36,539 nt of DNA from Thermovibrio sp. (GCA_015490195.1 WFYG01000011.1:1-36539), one strand, 5' to 3'. Counted from the first letter of the stretch, positions 17,157 through 24,174 are shown. Numbers and translations: made by a program. Notes: generated by a model from the letters alone, not told the origin.

Positions 17157-17956
17157 AGTTTCTATCTGCAAGCAGTGAGGGGAAGGTTACAGTTTTTGGA
17201 GTTCCTTATGATTCAACAACCTGTTTCAGGCCGGGAGCCCGTTTTGGCCCCGACGGTATCAGGTTTTTCTCTGAGAACCTGGAGGAGTACAGCCTCTCGC
17301 TTGGAAAATCTCTTGAAGAGGTTGATTTTTGCGACGCTGGAAATCTTGAGGTTTCGGCAGATCCCAAAGGTATGGTTGAATCTGTTTACTCTTTTGTGAA
17401 GAAGGTTGAGGTTCCGGTTCTCCTTGGTGGAGAGCATTCTGTGACTTACCCGGTTGTAAGGGCACTCTCTGAAAGGTATACCAATTTGACCGTTGTCCAC
17501 TTTGACGCCCACGCAGACCTGAGGGATAGCTACTCGGGCACTCCCTACTCTCACGCCTGCGTTATGAAGAGGGTTCTGGATTTGGGAGTTCCAGTTGTTC
17601 AGGTAGGTATAAGGAGTGCAACTAAAGAGGAGGCGGAGCTCCGCCAGAAGAACCCCAACATAACGGTTGTTGACTCCCTTTCCGAGCTTCTCTTTCTCCT
17701 TCCACGGATAAATACTCCCCTCTACTTCTCCATTGATATTGACTTCTTTGACCCTGCCTTTGCTCCCGGAACCGGAACTCCGGAGCCTCCCGGAGCATCT
17801 CCGGTTGAATTCTTTGACCTTATCTATAAATTACCAGCCGTCAGCGTAGTGGGCTTTGACGTTGTTGAGGTCTCTCCCCCTTACGACCCCAGCGGCATTA
17901 CCCAGATGCTTGCGGCGAAGATTGTAAGGGAGCTCTTAATAAAGTTCTGGGGGTGA
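17153..17956 (+). CDS. speB: Agmatinase-family ureohydrolase (probable aminopropylagmatine ureohydrolase)
   Basis: This is an arginase/agmatinase-family dimanganese hydrolase of 267 residues. Metal ligands are in place: GGEHS (His95), HFDAHADLRD (Asp118, His120, Asp122) and SIDIDFFDPAFAPGTGTPEPPG (Asp195, Asp197), with a late Glu in VVEVSPPYD. It releases urea from agmatine or, as in Thermus thermophilus, from N1-aminopropylagmatine to give spermidine. The second reaction is favoured by its operon with an aminopropyltransferase and bpsA, but sequence alone cannot fix the substrate. ATG 17153 is chosen over TTG 17141 from spacing to a GGGGG site. It overlaps the speE ribosome binding site. Confidence 0.9.
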   Translation: MKFLSASSEGKVTVFGVPYDSTTCFRPGARFGPDGIRFFSENLEEYSLSLGKSLEEVDFCDAGNLEVSADPKGMVESVYSFVKKVEVPVLLGGEHSVTYPVVRALSERYTNLTVVHFDAHADLRDSYSGTPYSHACVMKRVLDLGVPVVQVGIRSATKEEAELRQKNPNITVVDSLSELLFLLPRINTPLYFSIDIDFFDPAFAPGTGTPEPPGASPVEFFDLIYKLPAVSVVGFDVVEVSPPYDPSGITQMLAAKIVRELLIKFWG

Positions 17957-17958
17957 GA

Positions 17959-18822
17959 ATGCTCTGGTTTACCGAGTACTACTCTGGAGAGGGGATGGAG
18001 CTCTCCGGAACAGGCCTAACTGTTAAGGTGAAGTCTGCTATCAAGAAGAGAACGCCGTACCAGGAGCTCCTCCTCCTTGAGACAGAAGACTGGGGAAAAA
18101 TGCTTGTTCTGGACGGTGCCATTCAGACAACAGAGAGGGACGAGTTCATCTACCACGAAATGATAGTCCACCCTGCGGCCTTTACTTTTACCCGCCGGAT
18201 AGAGAGGGTACTTGTTATAGGAGGCGGAGACGGAGGAACCGTAAGAGAAGTTCTGAAGCACGAACCGAAACAGATAGATATGGTTGAGATAGACAGAGAT
18301 GTTGTTCGGTTTGCAGAGGAGCATCTACCCTCAATCTCCTGCGGCCTTAAAGATGAGAGAGTTAACCTGATATTTGGAGACGGAAGGGAGTTTGTAGAGA
18401 ATAAAGAGGGCGTTTACGACCTCATAATCGTTGATTGTTCAGACCCGATTGGCCCGTCAAAGGTTCTCTATGAAGAAGATTTTTATAAAGATGCTGCAAA
18501 GGCGTTGAAGCCCGATGGTATTTTTGTTACACAGTCTGAATCTCCCTTTGCCCAGAGGAATGTTCACATTCAAGTTGTTAGGGAGCTCTCTAAAGTCTTC
18601 AAAATTGTTCGCCCGTACCTTGCCTTTATTCCTACCTACCCTTCCGGTATGTGGAGCTTTACAATAGCCTCAAACAGGTTAGATCCTTTAGGGGCTGCTC
18701 CTTCTGCTTTGGGAAAGCTTTACAGAGAGTTTGTTGAGAAAAACGGAGAGCTTAAATACTACAACCCGGAAGTCCACTACGGAGCTTTTGCAATACCAAA
18801 CTTTGTATACAGGGAGGAGTAA
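17959..18822 (+). CDS. speE: Spermidine synthase-family aminopropyltransferase
   Basis: The enzyme transfers an aminopropyl group from decarboxylated S-adenosylmethionine to an amine, releasing methylthioadenosine. The 287-residue protein has the family motifs GGGDGG (88-93), VEID (109-112), GDGREF (140-145) and the active-site DCSDPIGP (159-166), then LYEEDFY and an aromatic binding loop. The acceptor could be putrescine or agmatine; the neighbouring speB-type gene suggests the agmatine-first route of thermophiles (inference). ATG 17959 is 2 bases after the speB stop, with GGGGGTGA as ribosome binding site; GTG 17953 is an alternative. bpsA follows after 2 bases. Confidence 0.93.
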   Translation: MLWFTEYYSGEGMELSGTGLTVKVKSAIKKRTPYQELLLLETEDWGKMLVLDGAIQTTERDEFIYHEMIVHPAAFTFTRRIERVLVIGGGDGGTVREVLKHEPKQIDMVEIDRDVVRFAEEHLPSISCGLKDERVNLIFGDGREFVENKEGVYDLIIVDCSDPIGPSKVLYEEDFYKDAAKALKPDGIFVTQSESPFAQRNVHIQVVRELSKVFKIVRPYLAFIPTYPSGMWSFTIASNRLDPLGAAPSALGKLYREFVEKNGELKYYNPEVHYGAFAIPNFVYREE

Positions 18823-18824
18823 AA

Positions 18825-19880
18825 ATGGAAATACTTGAACAGATCGCAAGGGAAGCGGAGGCCAACACACAGGTTCCCGCCTACTCCAGAAGCGTTGAAA
18901 AGGTTATCGCCGCTGTAATGTCCTCTCCTAATTTCTGGAAGATTGTTGACCTCTCAGACGAGCCCCTTCCCTTAGTTGCTGAGATCCTAAAGCTTTTAAA
19001 CAAGCATGACCTTGTTACCTTTGAGGGAAACCAGATACTCCTTACAGAGGCTGGGGCTGAGCTTGCTAAAAAGCTCGGGATTGAACCTTTTGTCTCCCAC
19101 AGGTGTCCAACCTGTAAGGGAAGGGGAGTAATCATTGATGACTCTTTAAAGCCTGCTTTTGAGAAATTCTTAAAGATTCAGGAGAATAGACCTCCTGCAA
19201 TTCACCAGTACGACCAGGGGTACGTTACCCCAGAAAACACCTTTGCCCGAGTTGCTCTTGCCGACGACAGGGGAGACCTGAGGGGTAAAAAGGTAGTAGT
19301 TCTTGGAGACGACGATCTTATGAGCATTGCCCTTGCCCTCTCTGGCCTTCCTGCAAAGGTGACAATCCTTGAGATTGACGAGAGGCTTGTAAATTTCATT
19401 AAGAAAGTTTCCGATGAGTACAACCTGAACATAGATGCCAGGGTTCACGACCTCCGCCAGCCCCTTCCTGAAGACGTTGTTGGAGCCTACGATACCTTCT
19501 TTACAGATCCACCTGAAACAGTTGAGGCAATAAAGGCCTTTGTGGGAAGAGGAGTTGCAACGCTCAAAGGTCCAAGGTGTGCCGGTTATTTCGGAGTTAC
19601 CCGCAGGGAATCTTCAGTTGACAAGTGGAGGAGGATCCAGGAAGTTCTGATTGACATGGGACTTGTCATTACTGATCTGCTTCACAACTTCAACGAGTAC
19701 GTTAACTGGGACTACTACCAGGAGATGAGAGGCTGGCAGCTTACCCCTGTTAAGGAGCCTCCGAAAGAGATATGGTACAGGTCAACCCAGTTCAGGGTTG
19801 AAACGGTTAGAGGATTTAAGGGCTTCAATGAGCCAATTGTTGGAGACATCTACAACGACGCGGAGAGCTCCACAACCTAA
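18825..19880 (+). CDS. bpsA: N4-bis(aminopropyl)spermidine synthase (branched-chain polyamine synthase)
   Basis: This 351-residue protein matches the BpsA family (formerly DUF43), which adds two aminopropyl groups to the N4 of spermidine to make quaternary branched polyamines that stabilise nucleic acids at high temperature. An N-terminal winged-helix-like region (about 20-90) is followed by CPTCKGRG (Cys94, Cys97), then the methyltransferase-like domain with the catalytic acidic motif VLGDDDLMS (161-164), LEIDER (182-187) and FTDPPE. It is the third gene of the speB-speE-bpsA operon, ahead of an intrinsic terminator. The family is known from Thermococcus, Thermus and other thermophiles, so this strongly suggests a thermophilic host. 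Confidence 0.93.
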   Translation: MEILEQIAREAEANTQVPAYSRSVEKVIAAVMSSPNFWKIVDLSDEPLPLVAEILKLLNKHDLVTFEGNQILLTEAGAELAKKLGIEPFVSHRCPTCKGRGVIIDDSLKPAFEKFLKIQENRPPAIHQYDQGYVTPENTFARVALADDRGDLRGKKVVVLGDDDLMSIALALSGLPAKVTILEIDERLVNFIKKVSDEYNLNIDARVHDLRQPLPEDVVGAYDTFFTDPPETVEAIKAFVGRGVATLKGPRCAGYFGVTRRESSVDKWRRIQEVLIDMGLVITDLLHNFNEYVNWDYYQEMRGWQLTPVKEPPKEIWYRSTQFRVETVRGFKGFNEPIVGDIYNDAESSTT

Positions 19881-19882
19881 AC

Positions 19883-20824
19883 CTATTCGGCGGGCTTTCT
19901 GCCCGCCCTTTTTATCATCCAGTTAAAGAGTTTAACAACAAACGGTCCAATCAGATTTTGAACGACGCTGTAAAAAATAGCCGGAAGAGCGGCGAGAGCT
20001 CCCCAGTGAGAAACCGCCAGAACAGTTGCAAGGCCTGAGTTCTGCATTGCCGTTTCAATTGAAATCGTTATCCTCTCAACCTTTGGAACTCCCAAAAATC
20101 TTGGAATGACGTATCCTAACCAGAAACCAAAGAGAAGATGAAGAAGAGAACCCAAGAGTAAAAGCTCAAAGGTTTTAAACGGCAAGGAGAGACTCTTTCC
20201 CCTTCCGGCCGAAACGACAAAACCGACAATTAAGACAACGGCAACTGTTGAATAGGCAGGGAGGTAGGGTTTTATCCTTTTAACCCTTTCACCAAACCTG
20301 CTGTTTATCCAGACTCCTAGAACGACGGGAATAAGGGTTATCTGAACCATATCTAAGAACAGCTTGAACGCATCCACTTTAACAATCTTTCCGGCAAACA
20401 CCTTCGTAAGGATTGGTGTAAGAACCGGCGAAATTAAGGTGTTTATTCCTGAAAGGGCTAAGGAAAGGACAAGATTTGCTCCTGCCAGGAAGTTGTAGAC
20501 GTTTGAGACAACCCCTGTAGGACAGGAACCTGTTAGAACTTGGCCTGCTATAAAGACTTCAGGTAGTCCTCTGTAAAGTTCTGTTGCAATGAGCCAGCCT
20601 AAAATCGGCATTACAGTGTACTGGGTGACAAGACCGATTAGAACAATTTTAGGTTTTTCAGCAAGGGATTTAAAGTCTTTAAATTTTAGAGTCAGACCCA
20701 TTGACAGAATAACGGAACCGAGCAGTGGTTTGATGACCGGTTTAAGTGGAAGAAATAAGTTGGGAAACGCGAGACTAACAGGTGTAATAATTAATACCCA
20801 CAGCCAGAGCAGAGAGCTTATCAC
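19883..20824 (-). CDS. Bile acid:sodium symporter (BASS) family transporter
   Basis: This is a 313-residue integral membrane protein with eight to ten hydrophobic segments. It matches the BASS/SBF fold: LLGSVILSMGLTLKFKDF near the N-terminus, GSCPTGVVSNVYNFLAGANLVLSLALSGINTLISP (the first discontinuous helix and Na-site region), and ISIETAMQNSGLATVLAV (the second). Family members carry organic anions such as pantoate, pyruvate or sulfur compounds with sodium; the substrate is not predictable here. The start is GTG 20824, 8 bases after GGAGG. It is convergent with bpsA, and its last codons double as that operon's terminator. Confidence 0.88.
   Translation of the reverse strand: MISSLLWLWVLIITPVSLAFPNLFLPLKPVIKPLLGSVILSMGLTLKFKDFKSLAEKPKIVLIGLVTQYTVMPILGWLIATELYRGLPEVFIAGQVLTGSCPTGVVSNVYNFLAGANLVLSLALSGINTLISPVLTPILTKVFAGKIVKVDAFKLFLDMVQITLIPVVLGVWINSRFGERVKRIKPYLPAYSTVAVVLIVGFVVSAGRGKSLSLPFKTFELLLLGSLLHLLFGFWLGYVIPRFLGVPKVERITISIETAMQNSGLATVLAVSHWGALAALPAIFYSVVQNLIGPFVVKLFNWMIKRAGRKPAE
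19889..19913 (+). terminator. Intrinsic terminator of the polyamine operon
   Basis: GGCGGGC and GCCCGCC form a 7-bp GC-only stem around a TTTCT loop, followed by CTTTTT. It starts 9 bases after the bpsA stop. The whole hairpin lies inside the 3' coding end of the convergent transporter gene, where it encodes the residues AGRKPA. Confidence 0.93.
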
Positions 20825-20967
20825 CTTTAGAGCCTCCGTAGAGTAGACTTCTGGCCAGTTTCCGGGTTTTAGAGAGGTGTGTGTTGTCTTTTCTGATGGC
20901 TCTGTAAATTTTATAAGATTTAGGAGCAGCTTTTAAACGTCGTTAACTTCTGTTAAGGAGTTGAAAA

Positions 20968-21318
20968 ATGCCTAGATTGTTGTTCTCTTTTCTTCTGGTT
21001 TTAACCTTGATTCATGGTTCTTTCGGAGCAACTCTCTCTTCTCCTTCAGGAATGCAAGCTCCTTCTTCCTCTGCTCCACTCTCTTCAGCTATGCCGTCTG
21101 AGGGGCTTCCTTCTGAAGGATATCCTCTGTGGACTCCCTGTAAAGACTGTAAACATGTTTGGTACCTGACCTGCAGAACCCCGGGTAAACACGGATGTAT
21201 CGTTAACGGTAAAGAGGTACAGTGGAGTGAGTTTGTAAAAAGGGTTAACAGTAATGCTGAGGTTGTTACCATAGAGAAACTGAGGGATGGAACCGTTATT
21301 GTATGGTTCAAGTGGTAG
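20968..21318 (+). CDS. Small secreted protein with four cysteines, unknown function
   Basis: I do not recognise this 116-residue protein. Residues 1-20 form a clear Sec signal peptide (short basic start, LLFSFLLVLTL core, cleavage near SFG/A). Residues 21-55 are a Ser/Pro-rich linker containing the small repeat PSEG(L/Y)P. The C-terminal domain has Cys58, Cys61, Cys69 and Cys77 in a CKDCKH-x5-C-x7-C arrangement and ends in Trp-rich strands (TVIVWFKW). It is not a lipoprotein, as no lipobox is present. The cysteines could bind metal or form disulfides outside the membrane. ATG 20968 is 7 bases after AAGGAG. The gene stands alone, with its 3' end 9 bases from the end of ssrA. Confidence 0.75.
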   Translation: MPRLLFSFLLVLTLIHGSFGATLSSPSGMQAPSSSAPLSSAMPSEGLPSEGYPLWTPCKDCKHVWYLTCRTPGKHGCIVNGKEVQWSEFVKRVNSNAEVVTIEKLRDGTVIVWFKW

Positions 21319-21327
21319 TTGTTAATT

Positions 21328-21681
21328 TGGTGGAGGTGGCGGGATTCGAACCCGCGTCCGGAGATGCGGCCCGAGTAGCTTCTACAGGCTTAGCCTGTGT
21401 TTTACTGTCTCGCTCCGGGGTTAGCCCACAGGCAGGCGCCCCGGAGCCAGCCCTCTCTCTTCTCGGGAGCTCCCCCGAGGGCGAGGGGAGTTCCCCAGCC
21501 CGTCTCTCTGTCGCCCTACCCGGAGCCGACGGGCGGAGCTCCGGGGGACGTCGCTGCGCTTAGTTAGGCAGCGAGAGCGAGTTCTTCGTTGGCAACTATT
21601 TTGGGTGCCTTTTTTACGAGGTTGGCTCCTCGGCCTGCCACTACCCGAGCCTCTGCATCCCCGTCGAAACCGTTCACCCCC
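21328..21681 (-). ncRNA. ssrA: Transfer-messenger RNA (tmRNA)
   Basis: tmRNA with SmpB rescues stalled ribosomes and tags incomplete proteins. Reading the minus strand, the 5' end GGGGGTG pairs with CACCTCC just before the encoded CCA at 21330-21328, forming the tRNA-like acceptor. GGTTCGAATCC is the T-arm. The tag frame (21608-21564) reads APKIVANEELALAA and stops at TAA, preserving the ALAA degradation signal. The middle contains GC-rich pseudoknot segments. Alanine charging is expected. The 354-base length is normal for a single-piece tmRNA. Confidence 0.96.
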
Positions 21682-21702
21682 GTATTCTGCTGTCGTTTAA
21701 TA

Positions 21703-21730
21703 AATATATACAGGCACAAAATTTGTGCAA
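21703..21730 (-). promoter_or_regulatory. Probable ssrA promoter
   Basis: On the minus strand TTGCAC (21730-21725, -35) and TATATT (21708-21703, -10) are separated by 16 bases. A start about 7 bases further would leave a short leader before the mature tmRNA end at 21681, to be removed by RNase P. The -35 box is embedded in an inverted repeat, GCACAAA/TTTGTGC (21714-21728). Confidence 0.65.
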
Positions 21731-21750
21731 GTTCCGAAAAGGACTGAACT

Positions 21751-22623
21751 TCAAAGTTTAAACAGCCATTCTTTCCAGTTCATCCCTGCTTTACCCTTTC
21801 TCCTGTAGCGTTCCATCAGTTTTGGACACGGGCAGTTTCTTCCGTACCAGTTAAGCTTTTCTGTAACCTTTAAAACGATCTCCGGAAAAAGAGAGACGGC
21901 TCTATCAACCCTTTCCTTCTCTTCTTCCTTAAGCATTCCTTCAAAGAGAACTCCCTCTTTAAATACGTTCTCCACTATTCCCTCTGCGTAGTTTGTTACG
22001 TAGCAAAGGGTTCCGTAGCAAATTTCAAGTTCTCTTGCAAGGAACACCTCCGGAACAAGGGTCATTCCGACAAGGTCGGCTCCTAACCTTTCCAGTGCCT
22101 TTATTTCGGCCTTTGTTTCAAGTCTTGGGCCTTCCGTGCAGGCGTAAACGCCACCGGCGTGGAATCTCTCTCTTAACTCTGTTAGCGTCTCTTTAAGGGC
22201 ACTTCTAATTCCCGGGCAGAATAGAGGGTTCTGCCTTACAAACCCAAGGCCTCCGTTTTCAAAGAAGGTTTCCTTCCTTCCTCTTGTGAAGTCTAAAACG
22301 TCGTCTGGAATCACGAAATCCCCTGGTTTAAACTCTTTTCTAAGTGATCCCGGTCCCGTCCACGAGACGATTATCTCTACTCCTAACTCTTTTGCTGAGT
22401 AGATGTTTGCCCTGTAGTTAACGAACGGAGCTGTAACGTCGTAATCCCTCTCCCCGTGACGTGAGAGGAAGAGATACTCAAATCCGTTGGGGTGTTTAAT
22501 TCGGTAGATAGGATTTGAGAGACCGAAAGGAGAGCTTATCCGTTTAACCTCTAAAACTCTGCCGAACTTCTCCTTTTCCAGCGTGTAGGCCCCGCTTCCT
22601 CCAATAACGAGAACTTTAGCCAC
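21751..22623 (-). CDS. mtnP: Methylthioadenosine/purine nucleoside phosphorylase family protein
   Basis: This is a 290-residue PNP/MTAP-family phosphorylase, cleaving a nucleoside (probably 5'-methylthioadenosine or the inosine form) with phosphate. Motifs are VIGGSGAY at the start, [23 protein letters not shown] (phosphate and ribose site), [36 protein letters not shown] (base and 2'-OH site) and YVTNYAEG. The family signature often has RFET; RLET here is a small variation. MTA is made by both aminopropyltransferases in this window, which gives it a logical substrate. A CPCP motif near the C-terminus may be structural. The start is GTG 22623 after AAGGAG; it overlaps queF by 8 bases. Confidence 0.82.
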   Translation of the reverse strand: MAKVLVIGGSGAYTLEKEKFGRVLEVKRISSPFGLSNPIYRIKHPNGFEYLFLSRHGERDYDVTAPFVNYRANIYSAKELGVEIIVSWTGPGSLRKEFKPGDFVIPDDVLDFTRGRKETFFENGGLGFVRQNPLFCPGIRSALKETLTELRERFHAGGVYACTEGPRLETKAEIKALERLGADLVGMTLVPEVFLARELEICYGTLCYVTNYAEGIVENVFKEGVLFEGMLKEEEKERVDRAVSLFPEIVLKVTEKLNWYGRNCPCPKLMERYRRKGKAGMNWKEWLFKL

Positions 22624-23107
22624 GGTTTCTCCTTATATCTGGAAGGGTTATTCTGTGAAGCTTAAATCTTTCTCTTGCTAATTCCTCTACCCAGCTGAGT
22701 TTTTTGTAACGCTGAACAAACGGGTCGATAGATATGCCACCTCTGGGATTGAACTCTCCATAAACTTCCAAGTAGAAAGGTTCAAGGAGGTTGAAAAGGT
22801 CGTCGGCAATCTGATTTACGGTGTCTTCGTGGAATCCTCTGGCGTTTCTAAAGGAGAATAGGTAGAGCTTTAAGGATTTGCTCTCAACCAGCCACTTGTC
22901 GGGTATGTACTGTATGTAGATGATTGCAAAGTCGGGCTGTCCTGTTATGGGGCATAGTGTTGTGAACTCTGGGCAGTTAAACGATACCCAGTAGAGTCTG
23001 TCGGGGAATTTGTTGGGGAACTTTTCAAGAACTTCTGGGCTGTAATTGTAAGTGTACTCGGTCTTTTTACCGAGTTTGGTTACGTTTCCGAACTCTTTTC
23101 TTTCCAA
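22616..23107 (-). CDS. queF: NADPH-dependent 7-cyano-7-deazaguanine reductase QueF
   Basis: QueF reduces preQ0 to preQ1 in queuosine biosynthesis, using its T-fold. The 163-residue length is that of the single-domain (unimodular) type. The catalytic segment [15 protein letters not shown] carries the nucleophilic Cys52 and the proton donor Asp59; [14 protein letters not shown] is the substrate/NADPH region and FHEDTVNQI follows. The start is TTG 23107, 7 bases after an AAGGAGCT site; no ATG fits. It forms a two-gene unit with mtnP, overlapping by 8 bases. No preQ1 riboswitch was recognisable upstream. Confidence 0.93.
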   Translation of the reverse strand: MERKEFGNVTKLGKKTEYTYNYSPEVLEKFPNKFPDRLYWVSFNCPEFTTLCPITGQPDFAIIYIQYIPDKWLVESKSLKLYLFSFRNARGFHEDTVNQIADDLFNLLEPFYLEVYGEFNPRGGISIDPFVQRYKKLSWVEELARERFKLHRITLPDIRRNRG

Positions 23108-23183
23108 GGTGGGAGCTCCTTCCAGCAGACCTGTTTTTTGTTGAATTTTAACATCTGAAGCACGATTCAGAATTTGGAAAGAG

Positions 23184-23220
23184 GGGGCAGCTTATGGCTG
23201 CCCCTTTCTCCATAAAGGGG
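23184..23220 (-). terminator. Overlapping hairpins after tRNA-Glu (possible terminator or attenuator)
   Basis: Two stems share the same four G residues on the minus strand. CCCCTTT/AAAGGGG (23220-23201, loop ATGGAG) and GGGGCAGC/GCTGCCCC (23204-23184, loop CATAA) cannot form together. The second is followed by CTCTTTCC, a poor U-run, so it is at best a weak intrinsic terminator for tRNA-Glu transcription before queF. Confidence 0.5.
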
Positions 23221-23240
23221 AGGGAGGGGGAAAAGGGGGG
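23217..23240 (+). other. G-quadruplex-type G-run cluster
   Basis: Four G-runs of 4, 3, 5 and 6 bases are separated by loops of 1, 1 and 4 A. This satisfies the simple G-quadruplex pattern on the plus strand; the minus-strand transcript is correspondingly C-rich. It lies between tRNA-Glu and queF, next to the overlapping hairpins. Confidence 0.6.
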
Positions 23241-23283
23241 ATTATGATTGCAATCCACCCTAGTCTACTAAATAAGGTAAAAT

Positions 23284-23361
<78 letters not shown>

Positions 23362-23379
23362 GTTGTTTGCGTATCAGAA

Positions 23380-23408
23380 AATATAGGAAATAGGTGTAGT
23401 TGTGTCAA
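23380..23408 (-). promoter_or_regulatory. Promoter of tRNA-Glu
   Basis: On the minus strand TTGACA (23408-23403) is a perfect -35 and TATATT (23385-23380) a 5/6 -10, separated by the optimal 17 bases. The predicted start gives a leader of roughly 10-13 bases before the mature tRNA. The -35 overlaps that of the opposite-facing promoter. Confidence 0.85.
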
Positions 23409-23427
23409 CCTATCTCAGGATTATATT
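23400..23427 (+). promoter_or_regulatory. Probable promoter of the MBL hydrolase-ffh-rpsP-khpA operon
   Basis: TTGTGT (23400-23405) and TATATT (23422-23427) are separated by 16 bases and lead to a short leader ending in AAGGAGG before the ATG at 23455. The -35 shares bases 23403-23405 with the divergent tRNA-Glu promoter, so both may not be occupied at once. Confidence 0.6.
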
Positions 23428-23454
23428 GGTTGAAAGAAAATAAGGAGGGATGTG

Positions 23455-24174
23455 ATGGAGCAGCTGGTTATTCTTTACGACAACAGGGCTGTAGAGGGAT
23501 TTAAGGCTGACTGGGGTTTTTCTCTGCTGGTAGAACTTGAGGAAGAGAGTATCCTGTTTGATACGGGAGCAAAGCCTGAGGTTTTAAAACACAACATGGA
23601 GGCTGCTGGCGTTGATCCAGCTGAGATAGGTAGAGTTTTTATATCCCACAACCATTGGGACCATACAGGAGGACTTCCCTCTATTATAGAGGTTAACAGG
23701 GAGTTTGAACTCTACATTCCAGAGACTGACTGTTATAAGATTGAGGAGGAGCTCCCCGAATCTGTAATCTGCGTTCCCGTGGTTGCACCCACTTACATTA
23801 CAGAGAGAGCTCTCTCCACCGGCGTTATGCCTACCGGAATGGAAGAACCGGCAGAGGAACAATCTCTCATTGTTTTTTCCCAGATGGGAGCAGTTCTCAT
23901 AACGGGTTGTTCTCATCCTGATATAGTTGACATAGCTAAAAAAGCCGTTTCCCTGATAGGGGAGGAACTTTTCCTCACAGTTGGCGGTTTTCACCTTTAC
24001 AATTTTTCGGACGAAGAGATAAAAGAGGTTTCAGAAGAGCTTAAAAAGTTTACCCGCTTTATAGCTCCTTGCCACTGTACAGGAGAGAGAGGTATAGAAA
24101 TATTTAAAGAAAACTGGGGAGACCGGTTTGTAGAGGCTATGGCAGGAGTGGAAATCCCCTTAACGGAGGAGTAG
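23455..24174 (+). CDS. Metallo-beta-lactamase-fold hydrolase (COG1237-like)
   Basis: This 239-residue protein has the MBL-fold metal motif SHNHWDHTGG (His65, His67, Asp69, His70), with LFDTGA before it, TGCSHPD in the middle and a late GGFHLY and PCHCTG. The TGCSHP/CHCTG pattern resembles the COG1237 group, related to dihydropterin-ribofuranosylaminobenzene phosphate synthase-type enzymes. The actual substrate is unknown and I would not assign one. ATG 23455 (6 bases after AAGGAGG) is preferred to GTG 23452. It ends immediately before the ffh ATG with no gap, so the two are co-expressed, an unusual partner for SRP. Confidence 0.8.
   Translation: MEQLVILYDNRAVEGFKADWGFSLLVELEEESILFDTGAKPEVLKHNMEAAGVDPAEIGRVFISHNHWDHTGGLPSIIEVNREFELYIPETDCYKIEEELPESVICVPVVAPTYITERALSTGVMPTGMEEPAEEQSLIVFSQMGAVLITGCSHPDIVDIAKKAVSLIGEELFLTVGGFHLYNFSDEEIKEVSEELKKFTRFIAPCHCTGERGIEIFKENWGDRFVEAMAGVEIPLTEE

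Noticed and set aside
21303-21563. Open frame of 86 codons reading MVQVVVVNLVEVAGFEPAS on the plus strand
   Set aside because: It lies across the antisense of tmRNA; the AGFEPAS-type string is the well-known false translation of tRNA/tmRNA 3' ends.
23108-23283. Possible preQ1 riboswitch before queF
   Set aside because: I looked for the preQ1-I hairpin with an A-rich tail near the queF ribosome binding site and did not find it; the hairpins present are too far upstream and lack the aptamer sequence.
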